A stretch of 64,000 nt of DNA from Paenibacillus_AR mesotrionivorans (GTDB lineage: Bacteria > Bacillota > Bacilli > Paenibacillales > NBRC-103111): the NCBI RefSeq assembly GCF_046098205.1, contig NZ_JBJURJ010000014.1, positions 166,516 through 230,515 of the forward strand. The letters run 5' to 3'. The position numbers and the translations under genes were made by a program. This document shows positions 49,671-59,152 of the stretch, in pieces. Numbering within the stretch: the stretch's first letter is position 1; the number at the start of each line of letters is the position of its first letter. Below the pieces are notes generated by a model, which saw only the letters and a program-made list of their open reading frames with translations, was not told the origin of the DNA and did no database searches.

Positions 49671-49759
49671 CGGTTTTTGACACCTCCCCTTCATGCTTTA
49701 AGGTGCCGAGAGCGCCGCGGGTTTATACTTCTGTCTCCTGCCGTCTTTCCCTAAATCAT

Positions 49760-49806
49760 AAAACCGGAGCATGCAGCAGGAATGTCCTCTGTCATACTCC
49801 GGTTTA
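49760..49806 (-). terminator. Terminator after the S-layer protein gene
   Basis: AAACCGGAGTATGACAGAGGAC... pairs with ...TGCTCCGGTTTTATG on the minus strand: an AAACCGGAG/CTCCGGTTT stem with T-run, right after the long gene. Confidence 0.75.
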
Positions 49807-49837
49807 TGGGTTACTTGCTTCGGTCAATGGGAAGAAG

Positions 49838-52800
49838 CTAACGGGTCAGAAGATTGTACAGGAGCTGAGCCATTTCGGACCGTGTGGCGGTATCAGCAGG
49901 CCGCAGTCTGCCGCCGCTGCCGCTGATCAATCCGCTGTCCGCCATGAACGCCACCGCCTCCTTCGCCCAAGACTCAATCTCTCCGCTGTCCGCAAAGCTG
50001 GACCAAATACTCCCCAACCCGTTTGTATTTTCCGGCAGCCTGTGGGCGGTTTCCAATACATTTCGGATTAGCGTAAACATTTCTTGCCTTGTAATTTCCC
50101 TCTCTGGAACGAACCGCTCAGAATCTACTCCCTGGGCGATGCCAAGCCGCTTCGCTGCAGCCAGGTAACCGGTGTAATAGGTGCTGCCCGCATCGGCAAA
50201 ATTGTCTGCCGACGGTTCTTCGGGAGTAATCCCATAAGCCCTCATGGCCATAACCAGGAAGCTGCCTCGGGTCATCGCAGCATCGGGACTGAAGATTCCG
50301 TCTCCTGTACCGGAGGTAATCTCCCGTGCGGCAATGAAGTCTACCGCCTCGGCATACCATGCATGCTCCGAAACATCCCTGAAGCTTGCCGGGTTATATC
50401 CCACCCCATATACGGAAAAATGATTAGTGCGGAAGCGGATCATTCCTGTTCCGGGAATGTACCGGCTTTCTGCTACAACCGCCGGCCTCCCGCTGCCGCT
50501 CAGGTAATAGATCACGATAGCATCTGTAATCTCCCCGGCCTTAGGCGTGTAAGGAACAGATACCGTTACGCCTCCTCCAAACCGGGATATGGTCTTATCT
50601 CCGCTTATAACCTGAAGGTCATATACTGGCCGGCTCCCCACCAAGCGCTGTGCTTCAGAGGACAACCCGGAGGAATCACTTGGAGACAAATGGAAATGGA
50701 CATCCCCTGTTGCTTCTGCAGCAATGGTCCTGAGGGCTTCCGTATCAAAAGCTGTCGAAAGCAGGGGAGTGGTGAACGTCAAGTACGCAATTCCCGAGGA
50801 GATTGCCTGCTCTATTGCCGTCTGGGGAATTCGTGTTTCAACACCTGCTGTGCCTTCCCCCGCTTCAACTTGAATAATGATTGCCGCTTTAACGCCGTTG
50901 CCTTGTGTCTTGGCGGATTCCAAAGCCCGGTTGAGTGCATTGTTTATTTGATCATGTGAAACCGTCGCACTGGCCGCCCCGCCGCTATTGGCGGACACTG
51001 CCTTGATGGTCAGTGTAACCGCCGCTATGCCCTCTTGCACATCGACGGGAAGCGGCTCCGCAGGCGCGCCTGGTCCAGCTCCACCATTCCCGGTGCTGCT
51101 GCCGTTACCGCTGCTCTCACCTTCGGTACCGCCTCCTGAAGAGCCTCCACCTTCTTCTGACGGCGCCACAGGCGTCACTGTATTGGAAACCTCCGATTCA
51201 AGTCCGGCCCCCGCGGCATTATACGCCTTCACCGTAAAGGTATAACTCACTCCATTGGCCAGTCCGGTGAAGACGATGGGACTGCCTGCACTTTCAGCCG
51301 TTATGCCCCCTGGACTGGAGACGGCAATGTAGGTTTCGATGGGGCTTCCCCCGTTATCTGCAGGAGCCGTGAAGCTGAGCGTCACACTGCCGTTTCCGGC
51401 CACAGCCTTAACGTCTGTGGGTTTCCCGGCCACCGTATGGGGTGTTGCTTCAATCCGGGCGGATTGGATAATCCGGCTCACTTCATCCACCGCAGTAATG
51501 TAAAAGGTATAGGATACACCATTGGTTAATCCCCCGGCCTGATACCCGTATACACTTGCTGTTACCGGGCCGCCAACGCCCAGGTAGGTGTTCCCCGGTC
51601 CGCCGTAAACACTGTAGGTCACGGCTTCAGGCACAGCCGGCCAGCTTAAGGCCACCGTCCGATCTCCTGGCTTAGCCGTCACCTGGAGCTCCCCAGCGGC
51701 TGCAATGATGTACTGCTTTTCCATAACCGAGCTGTCAGTCATTCCCTGCTTCACCGCAATGGCCTTCACCGTAACCGAATCCCCCGGATTTCCGGTAACC
51801 TGCACAGGCTGCGTAAACCTGATGCTGCTCCTGCCAGGAGTACCTCCATCCAAAGTATAGTAAATCTCTGCACCGCCTGTAGCGACGGACAGCGTAACCG
51901 GCGTACCGGAGAGAATACGCTCCGTTCCCGGACTAATTTGGGGAACTGCGACAGCTCCTGCAGGGAGAATGGCTCCTTGGGCTGAAGCTGTGGAGGAGGT
52001 TAGGCGGTAATTCCCCGCATCGGCTCCCGTGAGCTTCAGTCCGGTAATGGTCACCGTTTTACCGCTGCCGACACCCGCATCTGTAAATTCGGCCGCAGCT
52101 GAAGCAGGATCCACTTCCACCTCGTCCCCAGGCACTTTTCTGTCCAGAGTAATCCCTGTTATAACAGCTTTAATGCCGCCATCAAACACCTTATCGGCGA
52201 CAAGTGCACTGCTGACAGCTACCTCTCTAACCCGGATATCTGCCGCCAACGAGGGCTGCACAAGCTCATAGTACATGCTGTCCGCTCCTGTCAGGGAATA
52301 GCCGGTTGCGGCTACAGTCTTTCCGGCGCCCGCTTGCTTATCCGCAAATTGCCCGGTGGCGCGTTCGGTCAACAGAACAACCTCATCCCCCGGCTCTATC
52401 TGGCCGGACAGCGTCCCGCCCGTTACGGACGCTTCCCGGCTGCCGTCATACTCCTTGCTGGCTGCGTTGGCCCCGCTGACTGTCAGGGTCCGGACCTGGC
52501 GGATGGTATAGGAATAATGCGCAGCCGAACTGCTGCTGTAGCCAGTCTGCGCGCCGTATACGCTCAGAACCACAACATCGCCCGGACTGCCTGTAATGGT
52601 TACTGTCCCTCCACTGGCTATTTGTCCAGTCATCTCGCCGGGAGAGGCTGCAGCCGGTCCGGCAGCATAATGAATGAGAGCTCCGGGGAAGCCTGCCGTC
52701 GTTAATGAAACAGCAGTCCCGCTTTTGACCTCTGTCCCCCCGGCAATTGATGCTGTAGGGGTATCAACCGTGCCTAAACCGTTGATATTGCCAGATGTAA

Positions 52801-55006
52801 TGAAGCTACCGTCATCCAGCCGATAATTCCCGCTGTCCGCTCCTCCCAGCTTCAAGCCGGTCACCGTTACTGACTTCCCGCTTCCTATGGCCTCATTATC
52901 AAAAGAAGCAACAGCCTGCGAATAATCCACTGTAACATCCTCGACGCCGATCCGGCCAGTGAGAGAAGCGCCTGCAATGGTTGCGGAACGGGTTCCGTCA
53001 TAGCTCTTGTCGGCAATCACAATCTGGCTGACAGTCACCGGCCTGGGCACAATGTCCGAAGTAGCCGAATCAGTAGCGGCAATGCTGTAATTGCCCTTAT
53101 CTGTTCCTGCAAGCATAATATTGCTCACTTCAACGGTCTTACCCAGCCCTGGGGCAGAGCCTCCTGCAAAGACTGCCACGGCCTGGCTGACATCCACGGT
53201 GACGATGTCAGTGCCCACGATGCCCCCTGCAATGGATATGCTCTCCACCCGGGCAGAAGGAATGCCGTCATACTCCTTAGCAGCTACGGATATATCGCCC
53301 ACGGCGAGCGGCTTCTTGACAATACTGGCGGTTACCGTTAACGATTGGTTCAGGGTGTAATAATCCGCATCAGGACCGGCCAGGGAGTAACCGCTGACGG
53401 TCACTGTCTTTGCATTCCCGGCATCCTTGTCAGAATAGGTAGCCATAGGCGTACCTGCCAGCACCACCGTATCGCTTCCGATAATTCCGCTCAGAGCCGC
53501 ACCGCTGAAGTCCGCAGGGGCGTCAACCTTCCCGTCATACTCCTTATCGGAAACAGTAATATTCGTCAACGCAAGAGCTGTTTGAGACTGAACCGTGTAG
53601 CTGAAAGAAATAACAGGGCTGTCCGCCTTGCCTGCCGCCACGGCAATCGCCTTTATATTCAATACATCCCCGTAGGTAAGACCAGGGGTTGCTATGGATC
53701 CTCCATGCGCAACAAATGTCGGTGTAGCCGTTGTGGGTATGTCAGGCTCCGCATTCACTGCAGCTGTGTAATAAAGAGTGGCCCCACTTTCGGAAGACAA
53801 CGTGATGACGGCATCCTTTTTAATAAACCCGCTGTTGGTGGTAACCGAAGCAGTTGGCGCTGCCGCAGCAGGCTGAGAATACGTGAACCGGCTGTTGGAT
53901 CCGGCAGGACTTACGCCTCCTGGTCCTTCCACCCGTACATCCACCGTTCCGCTCCCCGGAGGTGCAGTAACAGTGATTTCCGTATCATGGACTACCTTCA
54001 AGCCTGTTCCCGGAATACCGCCGAAGCTTACTCCAGTCGCACCCGTAAAGCCTGTGCCGGTTAGGGTTACAGCCGTTCCCCCCGCTGCAGGTCCTTCGAC
54101 GGGACTGACAGCAGTTATCTTCGGAATGTCCGTAGCCACGGCCAGACCATAAGCATTTACTCCGGTAATCATGACAGACGGATTGGGCGTTTCTGTAAGA
54201 CTGGCTGTAAAAATGCCGGCCACAGAGGAATGCCAATCCGAAAAATATAAGGTGCCCCCTTGCTTATGTATGGACAACGCCTTGGGTGAACCGGTTGCGG
54301 ATGTATAGATGATCTCTTCCCCTTGTCCGGTAGCAAGATCCGCTTTGGCTACATAGAAATCCGGCTCATAGGCGACGGAATAATACAGCTTTCCATTGGC
54401 CTCATCTACAGCAAGCCCTGCAGCGTGCACCCCGCTGATAAACGTTTGAGGACTGGTGCCGTCCAGACCGGAACGGATAATAAGACCTAAGTTATAATCG
54501 GCGATGTACAGATAGCCTGCTGCCGCATCCACTGCTACCGCCCGAGGGGCACCTGTTGAAGAATATACAACCGTCCCGCCGGTGGCGCCTCTGGCTGCCT
54601 TATACACGGTTCCAGTGTTGGGTTCTGCGTAATAAAGATCTCCGTTTTCCGGATTGACAGCCAGCCCTTGGGCGTGGGCTCCTGTAATTACAGGGGCTGC
54701 GTCGCTTCCATCCAAATTTGCCTTGAATATGGTGGCAACTGTGCTGTGTGGATCGGAGAAGTAAAGGATTCGGTTTGCCTCATCCACCGCAACAGCATAG
54801 GGGCTTCCCGTTTCCGATGTATAGATGACGCTTCCGTGAGCCGGATCTGACAGCGGTGCTACCATAAGCTGGTATGGTGCATAAGACTGGGTATAATAAA
54901 AATATTCTGCGGCATAAGCTTTTCCTGCCGTAACACCCCCAAGAATAAGGAGCGAACCCAATAACCATCCCGCTGCATGCCTCGATAATGATTTCCAGAA
55001 TTTCAT
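49838..55006 (-). CDS. Very large S-layer-anchored surface protein with propeller and YDG repeats
   Basis: 1722 residues. Signal peptide 1-~33 (cut after AYA). Then: a six-bladed propeller (~35-295; blades such as AVAVDEANRILYFSD and GLAVNPENGDLYYAE), one IPT/TIG domain (~300-380), a chitobiase-like domain (~385-475), five YDG domains (~485-560, 575-655, 660-740, 845-925, 930-1015; DKEYDG, AKEYDG, DKSYDG, SKEYDG, DKVFDG), more chitobiase-like pieces, two fibronectin type III domains (~1105-1285), a Gly/Ser linker, a ~200-residue domain, and three SLH domains (~1540-1722). The SLH triplet binds pyruvylated wall polymer, so the protein is displayed on the cell surface, likely in adhesion or glycan binding. 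No catalytic domain is evident. It follows a secreted tail-collar gene by 39 bp. Confidence 0.92.
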   Translation of the reverse strand: MKFWKSLSRHAAGWLLGSLLILGGVTAGKAYAAEYFYYTQSYAPYQLMVAPLSDPAHGSVIYTSETGSPYAVAVDEANRILYFSDPHSTVATIFKANLDGSDAAPVITGAHAQGLAVNPENGDLYYAEPNTGTVYKAARGATGGTVVYSSTGAPRAVAVDAAAGYLYIADYNLGLIIRSGLDGTSPQTFISGVHAAGLAVDEANGKLYYSVAYEPDFYVAKADLATGQGEEIIYTSATGSPKALSIHKQGGTLYFSDWHSSVAGIFTASLTETPNPSVMITGVNAYGLAVATDIPKITAVSPVEGPAAGGTAVTLTGTGFTGATGVSFGGIPGTGLKVVHDTEITVTAPPGSGTVDVRVEGPGGVSPAGSNSRFTYSQPAAAAPTASVTTNSGFIKKDAVITLSSESGATLYYTAAVNAEPDIPTTATPTFVAHGGSIATPGLTYGDVLNIKAIAVAAGKADSPVISFSYTVQSQTALALTNITVSDKEYDGKVDAPADFSGAALSGIIGSDTVVLAGTPMATYSDKDAGNAKTVTVSGYSLAGPDADYYTLNQSLTVTASIVKKPLAVGDISVAAKEYDGIPSARVESISIAGGIVGTDIVTVDVSQAVAVFAGGSAPGLGKTVEVSNIMLAGTDKGNYSIAATDSATSDIVPRPVTVSQIVIADKSYDGTRSATIAGASLTGRIGVEDVTVDYSQAVASFDNEAIGSGKSVTVTGLKLGGADSGNYRLDDGSFITSGNINGLGTVDTPTASIAGGTEVKSGTAVSLTTAGFPGALIHYAAGPAAASPGEMTGQIASGGTVTITGSPGDVVVLSVYGAQTGYSSSSAAHYSYTIRQVRTLTVSGANAASKEYDGSREASVTGGTLSGQIEPGDEVVLLTERATGQFADKQAGAGKTVAATGYSLTGADSMYYELVQPSLAADIRVREVAVSSALVADKVFDGGIKAVITGITLDRKVPGDEVEVDPASAAAEFTDAGVGSGKTVTITGLKLTGADAGNYRLTSSTASAQGAILPAGAVAVPQISPGTERILSGTPVTLSVATGGAEIYYTLDGGTPGRSSIRFTQPVQVTGNPGDSVTVKAIAVKQGMTDSSVMEKQYIIAAAGELQVTAKPGDRTVALSWPAVPEAVTYSVYGGPGNTYLGVGGPVTASVYGYQAGGLTNGVSYTFYITAVDEVSRIIQSARIEATPHTVAGKPTDVKAVAGNGSVTLSFTAPADNGGSPIETYIAVSSPGGITAESAGSPIVFTGLANGVSYTFTVKAYNAAGAGLESEVSNTVTPVAPSEEGGGSSGGGTEGESSGNGSSTGNGGAGPGAPAEPLPVDVQEGIAAVTLTIKAVSANSGGAASATVSHDQINNALNRALESAKTQGNGVKAAIIIQVEAGEGTAGVETRIPQTAIEQAISSGIAYLTFTTPLLSTAFDTEALRTIAAEATGDVHFHLSPSDSSGLSSEAQRLVGSRPVYDLQVISGDKTISRFGGGVTVSVPYTPKAGEITDAIVIYYLSGSGRPAVVAESRYIPGTGMIRFRTNHFSVYGVGYNPASFRDVSEHAWYAEAVDFIAAREITSGTGDGIFSPDAAMTRGSFLVMAMRAYGITPEEPSADNFADAGSTYYTGYLAAAKRLGIAQGVDSERFVPEREITRQEMFTLIRNVLETAHRLPENTNGLGSIWSSFADSGEIESWAKEAVAFMADSGLISGSGGRLRPADTATRSEMAQLLYNLLTR

Positions 55007-55045
55007 GAAAGTCTCCCTCCATTGCAAACGGCTGCCTCCAAGATC

Positions 55046-55687
55046 CTAATAGTCCCGGGACGGATAGACGCCTTCTACTGCAATAATGTAGTTAATGGCC
55101 AGATAAGGCGCTCTTGTCGCAAGCGGCAGAGAATTGCCTGCTACACCCGCAGAGCTGCTTTTTAAACTGGTGTCCGGAGATGCAGTGGTATAAATATTCA
55201 CCTCTTGCCGGTCAGGAGTGACCGCTTTTGCCAGAATTTTATCCGTGCCGGGTGTATTCGAGGTTCCTTGCGAAGTGTTGGCCGGGTCGGAGAGGGAATG
55301 GGTATGTGCAGGCATATTGCTGGACAGAATAGTCTGGGATTCTGTACCGCCTTGTTGACCTAATACGTAATTCTGCAGCCCCGGTCCTTGGCCTGCTCCA
55401 ACCGGAGAACGGCCCCGGAGATCCGGAAGCGCAAAGGTGGACGTTCCATTCCCGCCGTATGTAGTACCGAGCAAACTGAACAGAGCTGAATTCGTGCTGA
55501 TGGAAAGCACCTGTCCATTACAGAAGGCCCATCCCCTCGGGGCGAAATTTCCGGCAAACATCCGGATTTCACCCAACATTTGCTCCTCAGCATAGGCCTT
55601 TGGCGTTTCTTTCAGCCCGGAAAATAGGGTGACTGCAACAACTGCCATACATACCATGATTTTCTTGAGCGCTTTCATCTTCATCAT
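55046..55687 (-). CDS. Secreted phage tail-collar domain protein
   Basis: 213 residues. A signal peptide (~1-33, KKIMVCMAVVAVTLFSGL...AYAEE) precedes a tail-collar domain (~36-100; MLGEIRMFAGNFAPRGWAFCNGQVLSISTNSALFSLLGTTYGGNGTSTFALPDLRGRSPVG, read in parts) and a C-terminal part ending PYLAINYIIAVEGVYPS, typical of the microcystin-dependent (MdpB) family. In these short proteins the collar is not proof of a phage. Here a clear Sec signal shows it is exported, which is unusual for tail fibres. The start is ATG 55687 or 55684 after GAGGGAG. It precedes the S-layer protein gene, probably in one operon. Confidence 0.85.
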   Translation of the reverse strand: MMKMKALKKIMVCMAVVAVTLFSGLKETPKAYAEEQMLGEIRMFAGNFAPRGWAFCNGQVLSISTNSALFSLLGTTYGGNGTSTFALPDLRGRSPVGAGQGPGLQNYVLGQQGGTESQTILSSNMPAHTHSLSDPANTSQGTSNTPGTDKILAKAVTPDRQEVNIYTTASPDTSLKSSSAGVAGNSLPLATRAPYLAINYIIAVEGVYPSRDY

Positions 55688-55828
55688 ACTCCCTCTCTTC
55701 ATTCCGTTAATGTAATAAAGGCATAAGAACCTTGGAATCATTATATCACCTGCCTATTAAGCTCTCATTTTTTTCGATAATTATTTTTATAAAAGATTTC
55801 CACTCATTTACTGACCCGCCATAAATGC

Positions 55829-55864
55829 AAAAAAAAGGACATAACAGCATATGCTGCTATGTCC
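55829..55864 (-). terminator. Terminator after the methyltransferase gene
   Basis: GGACATAGCAGCATATGCTGTTATGTCC followed by TTTTTTTTG on the minus strand, a near-perfect palindrome directly after the stop. Confidence 0.9.
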
Positions 55865-55869
55865 ACTGC

Positions 55870-56691
55870 TTATTCTTTTACAACCTGCTTGCGGTAATTA
55901 TAAATGATGCCGCCCTCCGAGCTTTCGTAACGGACAAATGCAAAGCCGCGTTCCACCAGCTCCCGGTTAGGCTCCTCCCGTTTGAATTCATCATCCCCGT
56001 TGCAGCACACCAGCCAACCGCCTGGTTTAGTAACACGGATCATCTCGCCAAGCTCCCGGTCAAAGTCATCCCCCACCACATGGCCCGCCATCACCACATC
56101 GAAGGTATTGTCCTCGAAGGCCAGATCCGTCGCTACGCCATCCAACACCTTCATATTCGCGATCCCTTCCCGTTGTATCCGGTCCCGCATATACTCCCGC
56201 ATAACATCACAGGGTTCGCTGGCGTACACCCGTTTAGCCAGGGGGGCAGCAGCAAATGCCAGTCTTCCCGTACCGGCCCCTACGTCCAACACGATACGAC
56301 CTGCCAAATCAACCAAATCATACAGCCGTTCCGGCCTCCAGCAGCGGATGTAGTTGACTTCCTCCATCACTTCCGGGTATGCATAGACCACGAAGCTTTG
56401 GTGATATTCAAGAATCGCCGTTTCCGCGGCGCGAGCTTCCTCCAGGCTTAAGGATTCCGGCACAAGGCTCAACACAGCATCAACAAATTCGGCACACTCC
56501 GGTGCTTTCCGCTTGCAGTAATGGGATACGTGAGGGTAGCGGCTCAGGGCTTTCCCCATATCTGCCCGGTAATCACGCCCTGCAGTATTGTAAGGCTTGC
56601 ATTCCCTCATCCAATACCGGATCACCCACCGGTCCAACAGCAGCAGCGTGTCCATTGTATAATCTTTAGCATGAATCCAGTTCAATACCAT
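55870..56691 (-). CDS. Class I SAM-dependent methyltransferase
   Basis: 273 residues. An N-terminal ~95-residue helical part (HAKDYTMDTLLLLDRWVIRYWMRECKP...) of unknown role is followed by a Rossmann methyltransferase domain: motif I LVDLAGRIVLDVGAGTGRLAFAAA (~140-160), acidic RVYASEPCDVMREYM, motif IV-like NTFDVVMAGHVVGDD and VTKPGGWLVCCNGDD. Substrate unknown. The start follows TTGGAGGATTC. The mRNA leader has a 21-codon reading frame and a terminator just before this site, so expression is likely controlled by attenuation (see that entry). A ribosome or antibiotic target is possible on that ground alone. Confidence 0.85.
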   Translation of the reverse strand: MVLNWIHAKDYTMDTLLLLDRWVIRYWMRECKPYNTAGRDYRADMGKALSRYPHVSHYCKRKAPECAEFVDAVLSLVPESLSLEEARAAETAILEYHQSFVVYAYPEVMEEVNYIRCWRPERLYDLVDLAGRIVLDVGAGTGRLAFAAAPLAKRVYASEPCDVMREYMRDRIQREGIANMKVLDGVATDLAFEDNTFDVVMAGHVVGDDFDRELGEMIRVTKPGGWLVCCNGDDEFKREEPNRELVERGFAFVRYESSEGGIIYNYRKQVVKE

Positions 56692-56708
56692 ATGAATCCT
56701 CCAAGGGA

Positions 56709-56740
56709 AAAAAGGAGGGTTAGCGTATAGTGGCCCTCCT
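56709..56740 (-). terminator. Attenuator hairpin before the methyltransferase gene
   Basis: Minus strand: AAGGAGGG pairs with CCCTCCTT, loop of about 14 bases, then T-run (TTTTTT partly in the stem). The stop codon of a 21-codon leader lies in its loop and the methyltransferase ribosome-binding site starts about 10 bases after. A terminator in that place can only act as a switch. Confidence 0.75.
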
Positions 56741-56785
56741 TGTGACAGTTGTGACTGTTGCTGAAAGAATATGTGCGTGTTTCAT
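56720..56785 (-). CDS. Leader peptide (21 residues), attenuation candidate
   Basis: A short reading frame with a strong ribosome-binding site (GGGAGG, nine bases before the ATG) begins MKHAHILSATVTTVTRR and stops inside the loop of the terminator. It is Thr/Val-rich in the middle and has Arg-Arg, then Arg as last residue. The layout (ribosome site, mini-ORF, terminator, gene) matches drug-inducible or amino-acid attenuation leaders of Bacilli; the identity of the signal is unknown. An ACAGT...ACTGT hairpin within the frame could compete in folding. Confidence 0.6.
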   Translation of the reverse strand: MKHAHILSATVTTVTRRATIR

Positions 56786-56869
56786 ATCAATCATCCTCCC
56801 AATTACTATAATGGTACCAGCATATCACGTAGGAACGACCATTCTGTATGGAATAAATGGATAAAACAA

Positions 56870-56897
56870 AAAAGACCCTCCCAACAGGGAAGGTCTA
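56870..56897 (-). terminator. Terminator after tRNA-Ser
   Basis: AGACCTTCCC...GGGAGGGTCT followed by TTTTTTG on the minus strand, ~30 bases after the tRNA. Confidence 0.85.
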
Positions 56898-56925
56898 AGT
56901 TTCTATACATGATAGGTAAGAAATA

Positions 56926-57015
<90 letters not shown>

Positions 57016-57097
57016 GTATGGATGTCGCCATCCATGAGGCCTGCTTTCAGCCGTGGCAAAAGTCATTGTACCATAGGCCTGACAGGGGGAGCAAGTG

Positions 57098-58378
57098 TTA
57101 CTTCTTCTCAATCCGGGTCTTGCCGTTCATGTACGGTACCAGTACCTCAGGAACCCGCACGGAGCCGTCTGCCTCCTGGTAGTTCTCCAGAATGGCGGCA
57201 ACCGTACGTCCCAGAGCCAGGCCAGAGCCGTTCAAGGTATGGACGAATTCCGGCTTCGCCTTCGGATCCCGGCGGAAACGGATGCCTGCGCGGCGCGCCT
57301 GGAAGTCCTCGAAGTTGCTGCAGGAGGAAATTTCCCGGTAGCAGCCTGCGGAAGGCAGCCAAACCTCAAGGTCATAGGTTTTGGCCGAGGAAAAGCCCAT
57401 ATCTCCGGAGCACAGGGACATGACGCGGTAGGGCAGCTTCAACAGCTGGAGCACCTTCTCCGCATTCTGTGTCAGCGATTCCAGCTCGTCATAGGAATTC
57501 TCCGGCAGAGTCAGCTTCACCAGTTCCACCTTGTTGAATTGATGCTGGCGGATCAGACCACGGGTATCCCGGCCGGATGCTCCGGCTTCGGAACGGAAGC
57601 AGGCGCTGAAGGCAACGAATTTCTTCGGCAGTTCATCCGCTGTGAGAATCTCATCCCGGTGATAGTTCGTGACCGGCACTTCCGCTGTAGGAATCAGGAA
57701 GTAGTCGGTACCCTCCAGCTGGAACACATCCTCAGCAAACTTCGGCAGCTGGCCGGTTCCGGTCATGCTGTCCCGATTCACGATATACGGAGGCAGCATT
57801 TCCTCATAACCATGCTCTTCCGCATGAAGGTCCATCATAAAGTTGATCAGTGCCCGTTCCAGACGTGCACCTAGTCCCTTATAAAAGGTAAACCGGGAGC
57901 CCGTTACCTTGGCAGCGCGTTCGAAATCAAGAATGTCCAGATCCTGGGCCAGCTCCCAATGAGCCTTGGGGGCATAAGCGAATTCAGCAGGACTTCCCTG
58001 CTTGCGCAGCTCCACATTCTCTTCCTCGGAATGGCCTACCGGCACACTGGCATGGGGTACATTGGGAATGGACAAAAGCACTTGATCCAGCTCCGCTTCG
58101 ATTACGCGGATCTCCTCGTCCAGCTCCTTAATCCGGTCTCCCACCTGGCGCATCTCCAGAATAAGCCCCTCAGCGTCCTCTCCGGCACGCTTCTTGGCGG
58201 CAACCTCCTGGGACACGGTGTTACGGCGGTTCTTCAAGCTCTCGGCTTCTGTAAGCTTCTCCCGGCGTCTGGCATCCAGATCGGTGAAGCGGTTAAGGTC
58301 ATCGGTTTGTTTGCCGCGGTTTTGTAAGCCTGTACGCACGCGGTCCGGTTCATTACGCAATAATTTCGCATCCAGCAA
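57098..58378 (-). CDS. serS: Seryl-tRNA synthetase
   Basis: 426 residues, full length. The N-terminal coiled-coil arm that grips the tRNA long arm (~28-105, EKLTEAESLKNRRNTVSQEVAAKKRAGEDAEG read in parts) precedes the class II catalytic core: TAEVPVTNYHRDEIL, ACFRSEAGASGRDTRGLIRQHQFNKVE (motif 2), and the C-terminal motif 3 NGSGLALGRTVAAILENYQ. It charges tRNA-Ser. No T-box fits in the 55-bp gap after pdxT. tRNA-Ser(TGA) follows 83 bp downstream. Confidence 0.97.
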   Translation of the reverse strand: MLDAKLLRNEPDRVRTGLQNRGKQTDDLNRFTDLDARRREKLTEAESLKNRRNTVSQEVAAKKRAGEDAEGLILEMRQVGDRIKELDEEIRVIEAELDQVLLSIPNVPHASVPVGHSEEENVELRKQGSPAEFAYAPKAHWELAQDLDILDFERAAKVTGSRFTFYKGLGARLERALINFMMDLHAEEHGYEEMLPPYIVNRDSMTGTGQLPKFAEDVFQLEGTDYFLIPTAEVPVTNYHRDEILTADELPKKFVAFSACFRSEAGASGRDTRGLIRQHQFNKVELVKLTLPENSYDELESLTQNAEKVLQLLKLPYRVMSLCSGDMGFSSAKTYDLEVWLPSAGCYREISSCSNFEDFQARRAGIRFRRDPKAKPEFVHTLNGSGLALGRTVAAILENYQEADGSVRVPEVLVPYMNGKTRIEKK

Positions 58379-58433
58379 AGTTGAAACGCCTCCCGCAAGG
58401 GATTGATAAGTTGCTTCATCAATTCTTCAAGTC

Positions 58434-59021
58434 TTACCCTCTGTATTGCCTAACCATATTCAAAAAATACGAGTGAAAGCCATAATCATCCGTCAATTCG
58501 GGATGGAAGGATGCGGCGAGCAGATGCTCCTGCCGCGCGGCAACGATTTGTCCGCTGTAGACGGACAGCACATCCACCGCTTCGCCCACAGATTCGATAA
58601 GGGGAGCGCGGATGAACACTGCTCTGACCGTGTCCTCCATTCCCTTTACCGCCAAATCCGTTTCGAAGCTTTCCCGCTGGCGTCCGAAGGCATTGCGGGC
58701 CGCTACCATATCCATCAGCCCAAGATGGGAATCCGGTTGGCCGGGAGCTTGTCCCGTGATCTGGCTGGCAATCAGAATCAGTCCGGCACAGGTGCCGAAT
58801 ACAGGCTTCTTCTCTTCGGAGAACTCCCGAATGGCATCAATAAAGCCGTACGTGCGCATCAGCTTACCGATGGTAGTGCTTTCCCCGCCGGGGATAATCA
58901 GACCATCGATTTCCTTAAGCTGCTCCGTCCGCTTGATGACAACCCCTTCGCCACCCGCCAATTCAATCATCCGCACATGCTCCGCTACTGCGCCTTGAAG
59001 GGCAAGCACGCCTATCTTCAT
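58434..59021 (-). CDS. pdxT: Pyridoxal 5'-phosphate synthase, glutaminase subunit
   Basis: 195 residues. MKIGVLALQGAVAEHVRMIE at the start, nucleophile Cys in VFGTCAGLILIA (~79), catalytic His and Glu in LAASFHPELTDD near the end: the full triad. It makes ammonia from glutamine and passes it to PdxS. The ATG at 59021 follows AGAAAGAAGG; an in-frame ATG two codons before is too close to that site. It follows pdxS in the usual order. Confidence 0.97.
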   Translation of the reverse strand: MKIGVLALQGAVAEHVRMIELAGGEGVVIKRTEQLKEIDGLIIPGGESTTIGKLMRTYGFIDAIREFSEEKKPVFGTCAGLILIASQITGQAPGQPDSHLGLMDMVAARNAFGRQRESFETDLAVKGMEDTVRAVFIRAPLIESVGEAVDVLSVYSGQIVAARQEHLLAASFHPELTDDYGFHSYFLNMVRQYRG

Positions 59022-59152
59022 ATCCATTCCTTCTTTCTCTCCTGCCAAGCAACGCGAGGCAGGAGAGGCCTCTAGCTGCCTCATCCTGCCCGTTTTGCGA
59101 GCCCGCCCCGCAATTCAGCTATACAGAAGCTCTTTCCTGATCAGAGCTGCTT

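Noticed and set aside
55046..55687. A prophage, suggested by the tail-collar domain
   Set aside because: No other phage gene is nearby, the protein has a Sec signal, and it is next to an S-layer protein gene.
57098..58440. A T-box leader before serS
   Set aside because: Only 55 bp separate pdxT and serS and no AGGGTGGNACCGCG-type sequence is present.
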